Below are positions 24,281 to 32,478 of a DNA stretch of 33,061 nt, piece by piece (the stretch's first letter is position 1; the number at the start of each line of letters is the position of its first letter). This DNA comes from Beijerinckia sp. L45. Its GTDB lineage: Bacteria > Pseudomonadota > Alphaproteobacteria > Rhizobiales > Beijerinckiaceae. The stretch is from contig NZ_LMUU01000259.1 in assembly GCF_009765775.1 (NCBI RefSeq), positions 1-33,061 on the forward strand, read 5' to 3'. The position numbers were made by a program, and so were the translations under genes. The notes below the pieces were generated by a model. It saw nothing but the letters and a program-made list of their open reading frames with translations. It had not been told where the DNA came from and made no database searches.

Positions 24281-25192
24281 ATGAAACCCGTCGTCGTTGC
24301 AGTCGCAATCACCGGCTCGGTGCCGCGGAAAGCCGATAACCCAGCTGTTCCCATAACAGTGGCCGAGCAGATCGAGTCGACCCACGAGGCCTACGAGGCC
24401 GGGGCGACGCTGGTCCACATCCACGTCCGCGAGGATGACGAGACGCCGTCGTCGGATCCGTATCGCTTCGCGGCCGTCCAGGACGGGGTTCTGCGCCACT
24501 GCCCCGGCATGATCATCCAGTTCTCGACCGGCGGCCGAGGCCGCGATCCCGCCATGCGAGGATCCGCGCTGGTTCACGCCCCCGACATGGCCTCTCTGTC
24601 GACAGGCTCGGTCAACTTTCCGACCATTGTCTATGAGAACCACGTCGGGCTGGTCGACCAGCTCGCGTCGTCGATGAAGGCATTCGGCGTCAAACCGGAG
24701 ATCGAAATTTTCGATCTCTCGCATCTTCACGGCGCACGGCGGCTTGCCGACGCCGGCTTGATCGACGATCGGCCGCACCTTCAGTTCGTGATGGGGATCC
24801 GCAATGCGATGCCGGCAATCGAACGTCTGCTCGACCTCCTGATCGATGAGGCGGAGCCGCTGTTTCCCATGGCGACGTGGACGGCGGCGGGCATCGGCCG
24901 CCATCAGAGCGAGGTCATGGATTGGGCGCTATCACGTGGCGCCGACGCCGTGCGGACGGGACTCGAGGACAATATACGAATTTCGAAAACCGAGCGGGCG
25001 CGAAGCAACGCGCATCTCGTCTCGCTCGCTTGCGAGGCCATCGACCGTCATGGGCTGCGGCCGGCCACAACGGACGAAGCACGGGACATCCTTGGACTGC
25101 CCGATCGTGCAAAATCGCGGCCGAAAGGCCACGACCGCGTTCGCAGTCGCTGGACCGGAGGGCAGCGTCATTTGGAGGAAAGTCGATGCTAG
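24281..25192 (+). CDS. BKACE-family beta-keto acid cleavage enzyme (DUF849)
   Basis: A 303-residue TIM-barrel enzyme of the BKACE family, in which a beta-keto acid and acetyl-CoA give acetoacetate and a CoA ester. Zinc ligands are visible as H46 and H48 in LVHIHVRED and E229 in RTGLEDN. R225 and D230 flank the site, and E142 in EIEIFDLSH matches another conserved active-site position; these agree almost exactly with the Kce numbering. The glycine-rich STGGRGRDP is present. It starts at ATG 24281 with GGAG seven bases upstream and overlaps the FkbM gene by seven bases. Substrate is unknown. Its coupling with a methyltransferase and an adenylating enzyme, rather than lysine or carnitine catabolism genes, suggests a biosynthetic or salvage role. 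Confidence 0.9.
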   Translation: MKPVVVAVAITGSVPRKADNPAVPITVAEQIESTHEAYEAGATLVHIHVREDDETPSSDPYRFAAVQDGVLRHCPGMIIQFSTGGRGRDPAMRGSALVHAPDMASLSTGSVNFPTIVYENHVGLVDQLASSMKAFGVKPEIEIFDLSHLHGARRLADAGLIDDRPHLQFVMGIRNAMPAIERLLDLLIDEAEPLFPMATWTAAGIGRHQSEVMDWALSRGADAVRTGLEDNIRISKTERARSNAHLVSLACEAIDRHGLRPATTDEARDILGLPDRAKSRPKGHDRVRSRWTGGQRHLEESRC

Positions 25193-25998
25193 GGCGAACG
25201 GCAACAATCGTGCGCAGCGCAGCGCACTACGCGTTTCCGCGCACTTCGTTTCGATTGATTCACGCGCGCGATCGCCACGACGAAACCGAGATGGAGCTTC
25301 TCCCAGCTCTAGTGTCGCCCGCTTTGGACGCGATCGATGTCGGGGCGAACGTCGGGCGTTATACGGCACTTCTGTCGGCGCTCGCTCGGCACGTCCATGC
25401 CTTCGAGCCGCATCCACGGCTCGCCCGGCTTCTGCGCGCGGCCTTGCCGAACAACGTAACGGTTGAGCAAATCGCGATCTCGGACGGCCCGGGCCAAGTG
25501 ATCCTGCATGTTCCGATCGTCGGTGGGCGCCAGGATGAAGGGTTGGCTTATATCGACGAACGCAGAGACCCGTCCGAATGCATGACGATTCCGGTCGAAT
25601 CCGCCGCTCTCGATTCCATGGATTTGGACGAAGTGGGTTTCATCAAAGTTGATGTGGAAGGCCACGAGCTCAAGGTCCTGTGCGGCGCGCGCAAATTGAT
25701 TGAGGTGCAACGGCCCATCGCGATCATCGAAGCGGAGGATCGGCATTGTAGCGGTACGGTGTCCGACGTGTTCGATTTCTTTGCGCAGCGTAGTTACGAC
25801 GGGTTTTTCGTGTTCAATCGGCACCTGTACGACGTCGCGGACTTCGCGCCGTCGCTTCAGGATCCGGCAGTCCTCGTGGATCTCCCGGACAACGTCGCGC
25901 GTCGGTCTATTCCTTACGTCAACAACTTTCTCTTCATCCCGAACGAACGGCGCCCAACCGATATCAGGCGGCGCATCGCTCATATTCTCGCGCACTGA
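25186..25998 (+). CDS. FkbM-family SAM-dependent methyltransferase
   Basis: A 270-residue protein read from an ATG at 25186 that overlaps the BKACE gene by seven bases and has GGAGGA six bases upstream. The SAM-binding motif is DVGANVGRYTALLSAL (about residues 45-60), followed by the acidic loop HAFEPHPRL. The family signature VGFIKVDVEGHELKVLCGA is also present. FkbM enzymes mostly O-methylate sugars, polyketide hydroxyls or glycan residues. The substrate here may be the exopolysaccharide made by the divergent operon or the product of the downstream A-T-TE protein. An in-frame extension back to 24877 is a shadow of BKACE. Confidence 0.92.
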   Translation: MLGRTATIVRSAAHYAFPRTSFRLIHARDRHDETEMELLPALVSPALDAIDVGANVGRYTALLSALARHVHAFEPHPRLARLLRAALPNNVTVEQIAISDGPGQVILHVPIVGGRQDEGLAYIDERRDPSECMTIPVESAALDSMDLDEVGFIKVDVEGHELKVLCGARKLIEVQRPIAIIEAEDRHCSGTVSDVFDFFAQRSYDGFFVFNRHLYDVADFAPSLQDPAVLVDLPDNVARRSIPYVNNFLFIPNERRPTDIRRRIAHILAH

Positions 25999-26060
25999 TC
26001 GCCTGCAATCACGCCATTGCCGTCAAACCCCATCCTGGTGCTTCAGAGGAACCGCCGACC

Positions 26061-28808
26061 ATGTTTGAAGGAGCGCGCAGACCGGGAGCGTCCGAGCAAA
26101 CCAGTGGGAACGTGCCGGAGACGCGACGCCAGTCTTGGACGCCGGCGCCCGACGTCGCGCTGGACCTGAACGGACCGCAGACACCGTTCGTCGCGCTGCC
26201 GGAGGATCTCCCGTCCCGCTCCTTGTTCGCAGCATTTGCCGCAGCGGTCGAGCAAGATCCCGAGGGCATCGCCGTCCAAGACGGAACAAATGTGCTGACC
26301 CGGGCGCGCGTCATGGAGCTTGCGCTGCACCTGGCGCGCGCTTTGCGGATGGCAACGCCAGAGAGCGGGCGGGTCGCGATCCTGCAGCCCAGCGGCGCCT
26401 GGTATCCGGTCGCGATGCTTGGGTGCCTCGCGGCCGGGAGGATCTATGCCGCGCTTGATCCCATCTATCCCGAGGACCGCAACACAGCGATCCTGGCGGA
26501 GTTCGCACCAGACTGCGTGGTTAGTCGTGGCCGCGATGCTGCGGGCCTTTGCCCGGACGCGCTTTACCTCGATATGGAAGCATTGCCTGCGCAGGGACAG
26601 GCCGAGGGCTCCGATACACCTGTCGATGGCGACGCGCCCGCCATCGTCCTCTACACGTCGGGGAGCACGGGCAAGCCGAAAGGCATCGTCAACGCGCAGC
26701 GCGCGGTGCTGCAACGCGTCGTTCAGCAGGTCAATGCATCACACATCGGTCCAGGCGACGTTGTCTTATGTCTTACCTCGCCCTGTACGATCGCGGGGAC
26801 GCGCGAGATCTTTTCGGCGTTGCTTTCGGGCGCGACGCTGTGGATGGCCGATCCCGAACGCCAGGGGATCGGCAACACCCGGCGTCTCATCCGGGAGCAG
26901 AGTGTCACGCTGCTCTATGCGGTTCCGAGCCTGATGCGCGTGCTGATCGGATCGGACGAGCCGCGTGTCGACTTCGCTAGCCTGAGGGTGGTTCGACTTG
27001 GGGGCGAGAAGGTCACATGGAGCGATGTCGATCTCCTCCACCGAACGCTTTCGGAAGCGGCGTTCGTCCAGGTTGGATACTCGTCGACGGAGACGACGGG
27101 GTCGCAAAGGTTCGCATCGCGGGATCCAAGTCGCCGGGGCGCCGCCCCATCGATCGGTTACATGCTTCCGGGTGTCGACTACGCCATCGTCGACGAGGAT
27201 GGCTGCCCCGTCGACCCTGGGCTCGATGGCGAGCTGGTCATTCGCAGCCCGTTCGTTGCCCTGGGCGCGTGGCGTGATGGAGCCTGCCGTCCCGACAACG
27301 GCCAGACGGACGCCGCCGGGTGTCGGATCCTGCGCACGGGTGACATCGTACGCAGTTCCGCGAATGGTCTACTTGAGGCGCTCGGGCGAAAAGATCGTCA
27401 GATCAAGATCAACGGCCGGCGCGTCGAGCCGGCCGAGATCGAGGCCGCGATGCGCGCGGCCTCCGACGTGGACGATGCCATCGTGCTGCCGGTCTCAGAT
27501 GGCTCGTCGATATCGATTATCGGCTTTCTCGCGGTCGGCGAAGCGGACGCCGCGGGAGCCGAAGAAGCGGTCCGGGGGCAGTTGCGGATGGCGGTGCCCC
27601 TCGCGTGGCATCCCGCGCGCTTTCACACCATGCCGTCGCTGCCGCGACTTCCGAGCGGCAAGGTCGACACGGTAACGCTGGCCGCCCTCGACAGAGCGCA
27701 ACAGACGCGCGCCGGCGCGGCTTTAGAGATATCGGCGATGAGCGCGGACGGCATCGTTTCCGCTGCTTGGATGCGTGTCTTGCGGCGAAGGAAGCTGCCG
27801 GCGGCGATCACATGGGATCAGGCGGGCGGCGATTCGTTAAGCCTTCTGCGTCTCGTCTTCGAGTTTGAAAAGGCCGTGGGACACGAATTAGCTCTGGAGT
27901 CCTTCGACGTGACGATGAGTGTCGCCGCCATGGAAGCCGTCATCGCCGCAATCCGGCGGGGCAACGACACTCCCGGCGATGCCAGGCCTCTAGTTTTCCT
28001 GTGTCCGGGGCTGACGGGGGATTCACCGTCCCTTGCCGCCTTTCGCGCCGATCTCGCAAAACATTTTCTTTTTGTCGTTTTAAAATACCCATCCTGGCAA
28101 GACATGCTGGCCGCAGCGATGACGATCGAAGCCATTGCAGACAGCGTGATGGACCAGATTCTTGCGAAATCGCCCACCGGACCAATCCGTCTGGCCGGCT
28201 ACTCGTTAGGCGGCGCCGTCGGCTACGAGGTCGCGCTGCGCTTGATATCGCGCAGCCGGCAGATCGAGTGGTTTGCCGCAATCGACGCGAACGTCGCGCC
28301 CGGTCGATTGACACATCACGCCATGCCAGTCTGGCGAACGATCAGAAGCGTTTCAGGGCTTCTCCGGCGCAAACAGTCTTTTGCGCAGCGCGCTTGCCAG
28401 CTTTTCGCGCTGTGGGCCGCCAGCTCCCGCGACAGACACATCCTGCAAAGGCTGGCCCGTTCAAAGGCCAGGCTGCGACTACCGGAATCAGCGATCTTCG
28501 CCCTCAATATGGAAATCTGTGAAGCCTTGCAGATGCAGGCCCTGAAGAAGTGGATCACCGCTCATAAGGCGATCCGCTTATCAACGAAGATCTATGTGTT
28601 CCGCTCGAAAGAATCACGACACGGCGTCGGACGTGATCTGGGATGGAGCAGACATTTCGAAGAAGTCGTCGTGCGCAACGTGGAGGGTAACCACGTCACG
28701 ATGCTGCGGCTGCCCTACCGGGCCGAGCTGTGTGCGCAATTTATTAAAACCATTCCTCCGGCAGAGCATTATCCCAAACTAGCGTATTCAAGCCGTCAGG
28801 GCCACTAG
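26061..28808 (+). CDS. Free-standing adenylation-carrier-thioesterase protein (NRPS-like)
   Basis: A 915-residue single-module enzyme with A, T and TE domains and no condensation domain. The A domain (about 40-545) has A3 LYTSGSTGKPKG (near 197), A5-like VGYSSTET, A7 RTGD, A8 GRKDRQIKINGRRVEPAEIE and A10 LPSGKVD with the catalytic Lys. The carrier has GGDSLS (Ser near 590) for phosphopantetheine. The thioesterase has GYSLGG (near 712) and a late His in EGNHVTML (877). At the place that aligns with Asp235 of PheA (TSPCTIAGTREIF) there is no Asp, so an alpha-amino acid is an unlikely substrate. The A-T-TE layout and length recall furanone/quinone synthetases (RalA, TdiA, AtrA), which join two aryl-keto acids. 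Function is otherwise unproven. Confidence 0.88.
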   Translation: MFEGARRPGASEQTSGNVPETRRQSWTPAPDVALDLNGPQTPFVALPEDLPSRSLFAAFAAAVEQDPEGIAVQDGTNVLTRARVMELALHLARALRMATPESGRVAILQPSGAWYPVAMLGCLAAGRIYAALDPIYPEDRNTAILAEFAPDCVVSRGRDAAGLCPDALYLDMEALPAQGQAEGSDTPVDGDAPAIVLYTSGSTGKPKGIVNAQRAVLQRVVQQVNASHIGPGDVVLCLTSPCTIAGTREIFSALLSGATLWMADPERQGIGNTRRLIREQSVTLLYAVPSLMRVLIGSDEPRVDFASLRVVRLGGEKVTWSDVDLLHRTLSEAAFVQVGYSSTETTGSQRFASRDPSRRGAAPSIGYMLPGVDYAIVDEDGCPVDPGLDGELVIRSPFVALGAWRDGACRPDNGQTDAAGCRILRTGDIVRSSANGLLEALGRKDRQIKINGRRVEPAEIEAAMRAASDVDDAIVLPVSDGSSISIIGFLAVGEADAAGAEEAVRGQLRMAVPLAWHPARFHTMPSLPRLPSGKVDTVTLAALDRAQQTRAGAALEISAMSADGIVSAAWMRVLRRRKLPAAITWDQAGGDSLSLLRLVFEFEKAVGHELALESFDVTMSVAAMEAVIAAIRRGNDTPGDARPLVFLCPGLTGDSPSLAAFRADLAKHFLFVVLKYPSWQDMLAAAMTIEAIADSVMDQILAKSPTGPIRLAGYSLGGAVGYEVALRLISRSRQIEWFAAIDANVAPGRLTHHAMPVWRTIRSVSGLLRRKQSFAQRACQLFALWAASSRDRHILQRLARSKARLRLPESAIFALNMEICEALQMQALKKWITAHKAIRLSTKIYVFRSKESRHGVGRDLGWSRHFEEVVVRNVEGNHVTMLRLPYRAELCAQFIKTIPPAEHYPKLAYSSRQGH

Positions 28809-29584
28809 CGATTTAAACGCAGTCGGATCGAGCGATCCACGCGTAAATCTCCATTTTTCTCCAAAATTCTCCAAATAAAATATGAATCATCAGCGATATA
28901 GGATTCTATATTTTTTTTGCAAATTGCAGAACGATAATCGGATATGCATCTGATTAAATATGCTTCATACTTCGATTTAAATACGTAAGAAATCATTGCA
29001 TCTGCGGTGCCGAGTCGACATGAGGGGGTGTGTGGGCACAGCGGTCGGGCGCGTTTCGACGCGCCGTTGGTGTCGGCATACATTGTGCCGGGAGTGCCAA
29101 TACGGCCCAGTCATTGCTCTTCAGAGTCTTTTTCTCCCAACAGCGCTTTGCAGCGGGTAGCTTTGAGCATCAGCGCGACGCCTTGGTCCGATGCGCTTTG
29201 GGTGAGTGTACTTGATCAACGGATCGGACCTGTGGGGCTTCCGAAAGTCTGGCGAGGATTGCGCGCAAGACATCCCAGTCACGGAAGCGCGCCCGGTCGA
29301 TCGTTTGGGCAAACAAAATACTCTCGAAATTGTTTAAATTCAAAGTGTTAGCGACAATACATGTCGTGCCGAATAGATTGGCCCCGATCTTTTTGCGAAG
29401 ACTCTTCCGGTGCCGACGCTGAGAACCCGCAACTGCCTATGTGATACTCATGCAAACGGGTGATGCGGCGCTGATTAGTATGTCGTTTCTAGACACAGTG
29501 TGTAGGCGGATCGCGGTTCCATGATCTCGCTTTCGCCAACTCTACGATGCGCATTCTTTCATATAAAGTCTTGGGGGACGAAAG
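28809..29584. other. AT-rich gene-poor gap after the A-T-TE gene
   Basis: About 775 bases, AT-rich especially at 28850-29000, with no gene I can support. GGATCG-AG-CGATCC (28825-28838), with TTTTT at 28854-28858, is a weak terminator candidate for the upstream operon. Short ORFs on both strands lack ribosome-binding sites and normal codon use. The composition change suggests a junction between acquired segments, or a relic of a former gene. Confidence 0.5.
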
Positions 29585-29866
29585 ATGTATTCGAGACAAG
29601 CAAGAAAGCTCTTGCCGCCCGACGTCTGGAAAGAGTTGGACGGAAATGGCAAAATATTCCACCCATGGGAGACGGCAGTTTTACTGGACGCTCAAGAGCG
29701 GGTGAGCAATTTCGTCGATCTTGAGAAGATCGGAACAAAAACGGCGGCCAGTAGCGTTGCCAACGTGATCTTGCGAGTAGCAAGGCAGTTTGAGGTTGAA
29801 AACGTGCGACTTGATGCGCAAGCCATAGCGGACGTCGCCGTACACGAATTGCTTAGCGACAGATAA
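29585..29866 (+). CDS. Small unknown protein
   Basis: A 93-residue, mostly helical, soluble protein beginning MYSRQARKLLPPDVWKEL. The ATG has a strong GGGGGA ribosome-binding site six bases upstream, the main reason to accept it. The C-terminal half (ANVILRVARQFEVENVRLDAQAIADVAVHELL) would form amphipathic helices. No family is recognised. It lies about 180 bases before the LuxR-type regulator in the same direction, and whether they share a transcript is unclear. There is no signal peptide or membrane segment. Confidence 0.6.
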   Translation: MYSRQARKLLPPDVWKELDGNGKIFHPWETAVLLDAQERVSNFVDLEKIGTKTAASSVANVILRVARQFEVENVRLDAQAIADVAVHELLSDR

Positions 29867-30042
29867 ACAATACGGATTAGTATCAAATAACGTGGCCAAA
29901 ATAGTAATAAAATTGCCGTTAATGTAGCGGCGTTATCTTGGAAGCAATCCTGACGAGGCGAAGAAATGGGCTCGCCGAAGGCATTGACGTTTTCATATGT
30001 GTAGTTATGCTAAAGGAATACGTCCGGCGAGATATTGCCTCG

Positions 30043-31185
30043 ATGGCCATGAATGAAAACGAATACCTGAACCTTCTGTGTGAAATCAACGAAGCGGCGT
30101 TGGCGCCGGAGCGATGGCTCAATGTCGTTCAAATGCTGGCAGGCTTTACGGGCTCTGTCGCGGGCGGGCTCACGATCGAAGATCCCAAGAGCGGCACAGG
30201 CGCTCCCATCACATATTTCGGTTTCGATCCGGATCATGTGGCGCGGACGTGGCACCATTATTTGCCGATGAACCCTCTCTTCAAGATCGCGCCGACGATG
30301 CGGCCCGGCGCGATCGTCACGAACGGAATGGTCATAGGTACGACCGCGTTTCGAAAGACGGAATTCTATAATGGATGGGCGCGGCCTCAAGGACTCTGCT
30401 GCCCCATCACGCTCGTCCTTCATCGCTCTGGATCGGCCTATGTTCCGCTGACCTTGGTCAGGCCGGATGGAACCGGCGATGCGGACGACGATGTTCAGGA
30501 CTTGCTCACGCGTGTCGCTCCGGCGCTCATGAAAGCCTTTTCTGTGACGATGCGTTTGGAGCGGCTTAAAAGCAGGGAAGCTGCGCTCGAAGAAGCGCTG
30601 TCCAAGCTCTCGGCGGGGATCGTCCTTCTCGATCGCAATCGGCATGTCCAATTTGCCAACGAAGCGGCCGAAGAAATTCTTCGCGATGGAACGATGCTGA
30701 CGGCCGCACGCGGATTGTTGCGCGCCAATGCCGAAAGCGACGGAAACCTGCAAGCTGCCGTTTCTGCGGCTTTAAGCGGCGCCGGCACGTCACGAGCCAA
30801 CGACGTCCTGCTGATCAAGGATGGCGTGCGCCCGATCCTCCTCAGCGTTCTTCCGGTCAATCCTTCAAATTCCATGTTCGAAGACAAGCGCAATGTCGGA
30901 TGCGTCGTGATCATAAGCGTCGTGGATCAACGGTCGGTCTCCGGGTCGTCTCGCCTGTCGAAGGCTTACAACTTGACGGGCGCGGAAGCGCGCCTATTGG
31001 ACGCTCTGCTGGCAGGGAAGGATCTTGGCGAGGCGGCGACGTCTCTATCCGTGTCCAGGAATACAGCCGCGACGCATCTCCGCCATATCTTTGCAAAAAC
31101 ACAGGTCAACCGTCAGAGCGAATTGATCCGATTGGCGTGCATGATGACCGCCGCCGTCAAGCCTCCCGCATACGAGGCCCTTTAG
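30043..31185 (+). CDS. LuxR-type transcriptional regulator with PAS-like sensor region
   Basis: About 380 residues. An N-terminal region (1-170) of the kind found in many alphaproteobacterial LuxR-type regulators opens NEYLNLLCEINEAALAPERW. A PAS-like segment follows (LSKLSAGIVLLDRNRHVQFANEAAEEIL, about 185-290), then a C-terminal helix-turn-helix (YNLTGAEARLLDALLAGKDLGEAATSLSVSRNTAATHLRHIFAKTQ). It has no receiver, so it probably responds to a small molecule rather than a kinase. The start is uncertain: ATG 30043 fits the family opening but has no clear ribosome-binding site; 30007 and a TTG at 29938 are in-frame alternatives. Neighbouring targets may be the convergent acetyltransferase or the upstream operon. 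Confidence 0.85.
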   Translation: MAMNENEYLNLLCEINEAALAPERWLNVVQMLAGFTGSVAGGLTIEDPKSGTGAPITYFGFDPDHVARTWHHYLPMNPLFKIAPTMRPGAIVTNGMVIGTTAFRKTEFYNGWARPQGLCCPITLVLHRSGSAYVPLTLVRPDGTGDADDDVQDLLTRVAPALMKAFSVTMRLERLKSREAALEEALSKLSAGIVLLDRNRHVQFANEAAEEILRDGTMLTAARGLLRANAESDGNLQAAVSAALSGAGTSRANDVLLIKDGVRPILLSVLPVNPSNSMFEDKRNVGCVVIISVVDQRSVSGSSRLSKAYNLTGAEARLLDALLAGKDLGEAATSLSVSRNTAATHLRHIFAKTQVNRQSELIRLACMMTAAVKPPAYEAL

Positions 31186-31228
31186 CCCCTTGTGAAGCCG
31201 AATGGTGCCGCGCGATCGGCCAAGCCGA

Positions 31229-31780
31229 TCAGCGTCCTGCGGATCGGGCGGGATTGCCGAACACGGTCGCTCCTTTGGCAACGTCGCGCGTCACGATGCT
31301 GCCCGCGCCGATAATCGCGTCGTCGCCGATGGTGACGCCGGGTAGGATCTGGGCACCCGACCCGATCCATACATTCGCCCCGATAACGATCGGCCTCGCA
31401 TACTCCAGTCGATCCCGGCGTTGGGCAGGGTCGCGTGGATGATCAGCTGTACAAATCTGAACGCCAGGCCCGATGCGAGTTTGACCACCGATGGATACGG
31501 TCGCTTGATCAAGGATCACGCAGTTGAAATTCAAGAAGGTGTCGTGGCCCAAGCTGATATTGAACCCGTAATCGCAGAAAAACGGTGGCTTTATGAAAGC
31601 GCCCCGGCCGACAGAATTCATTAATTGACCAAGCAGTTCATTCCGCTCGACGACACTTCTGAGATGTGTGCTGTTGTATTGGTCCATCCAGGCGCAGGCC
31701 CTTCTGTGAGCCTGTTCCAACTCATGGCCTTCATAGCGGTACATCTCGCCCGCCAGCATCTGCTCCTTTTCCGTTCGCAT
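31229..31780 (-). CDS. NodL/Maa-like sugar O-acetyltransferase
   Basis: A 183-residue left-handed beta-helix (hexapeptide-repeat) acetyltransferase of the LacA/NodL/Maa family, which moves acetyl from acetyl-CoA to a sugar hydroxyl. The N-terminal helical cap domain (EKEQMLAGEMYRYEGHELEQ) is typical. The hexapeptide region has ISLGHDTFLNFNCVILD and the catalytic His in QICTADHPRDP. The C-terminal PGVTIGDDAIIGAGSIVTRDV and FGNPAR complete the acyl-CoA site. Length is normal. The start at ATG 31780 has GAGG four bases upstream. It might decorate the exopolysaccharide, but it lies 7 kb away and could act on free sugars. It converges on the LuxR-type gene, with a GATCGGC-CAA-GCCGATC hairpin at 31214-31230. 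Confidence 0.92.
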   Translation of the reverse strand: MRTEKEQMLAGEMYRYEGHELEQAHRRACAWMDQYNSTHLRSVVERNELLGQLMNSVGRGAFIKPPFFCDYGFNISLGHDTFLNFNCVILDQATVSIGGQTRIGPGVQICTADHPRDPAQRRDRLEYARPIVIGANVWIGSGAQILPGVTIGDDAIIGAGSIVTRDVAKGATVFGNPARSAGR

Positions 31781-32097
31781 ATCGCCTCACGCTGTAAAAT
31801 TGCAGGTGACGGATCCTCAGACCCTAATCCAGCAAGTTTGCCTGAACAGACATTACGAAAAGGAAATCGGCAATATGCCAAGTGACGCGATATGATCTTC
31901 CGGCCTTCGTTAAATCACTCAGACGAGAAGCTTGGCGTCTGTTTCTAAAGTAGTTTTAGCGCGATCCCGTATTCATCATGCGACCTTCGCCGGACGTGAA
32001 TTTCGTTACGCTGCAATAAGCATTCGTGTGGTCACCTAAGTAAGTGATGCCCCCTATGCAGCCATGTGATGTGCTGGAAGTCGCAAAGGGGGACGCG
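31781..32097. other. Intergenic region upstream of the acetyltransferase
   Basis: About 315 bases without a supported gene. It is moderately AT-rich near 31900-31990 and likely holds the acetyltransferase promoter and that of the small peptide at 32098. No repeat or hairpin stands out. Confidence 0.4.
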
Positions 32098-32244
32098 ATG
32101 CCGACCTTGATCCCGAAAGTACGACGCAAGCGACCGGACGTCTTCTGCCTCTTTGTCGTCGTGCTAGCTGCGACATTCCTCGTCTTGGAACTGGTGGATC
32201 CGGCGCCGATCTCAACCGCTGCCGCGGCAGTCGCCTCGCCATAG
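32098..32244 (+). CDS. Tiny single-pass membrane peptide
   Basis: A 48-residue frame starting at an ATG with a strong AAAGGGGGA ribosome-binding site four bases upstream. A basic N-terminus (VRRKRPD) is followed by one clear membrane helix (VFCLFVVVLAATFLVLELV), then a short Pro/Ala tail, giving an N-in orientation by the positive-inside rule. No family is recognised. The evidence is the ribosome-binding site plus a well-formed anchor; such short frames may still be chance. Confidence 0.45.
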   Translation: MPTLIPKVRRKRPDVFCLFVVVLAATFLVLELVDPAPISTAAAAVASP

Positions 32245-32478
32245 CCGCTACACGGAGGAACAGCCGATATTTCCGACAAGAAGCATTGGCACCGTCGTCG
32301 GTGAATTGCGTCTTGTCTCGGATGTCTGCGCTCGCCAAGGAGCCAAGGCATTCGCGGATGGCGATCTTCCGTAAAAGAGTGATTTCACGCCAAGGTATCC
32401 GGTCGCGGCGTGCCCGCCTGCAGAGACGGGGAAATCGCCGATCAAACGAGTGCAAGTCTCTCGGAGCGCCATCTGAGT

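Noticed and set aside
24877-25185. Extension of the FkbM frame upstream to 24877
   Set aside because: It runs inside the BKACE gene; the start at 25186 has an ideal ribosome-binding site and fits family length.
28805-29083. 92-codon minus-strand frame in the AT-rich gap
   Set aside because: No ribosome-binding site, Lys/Ile/Tyr-rich only because of base composition, no family resemblance.
29007-29351. Possible transposase remnant in short plus- and minus-strand frames
   Set aside because: A phrase like RFDAPLV faintly recalls IS630 transposases, but no DDE motif, inverted repeats or further similarity could be seen.
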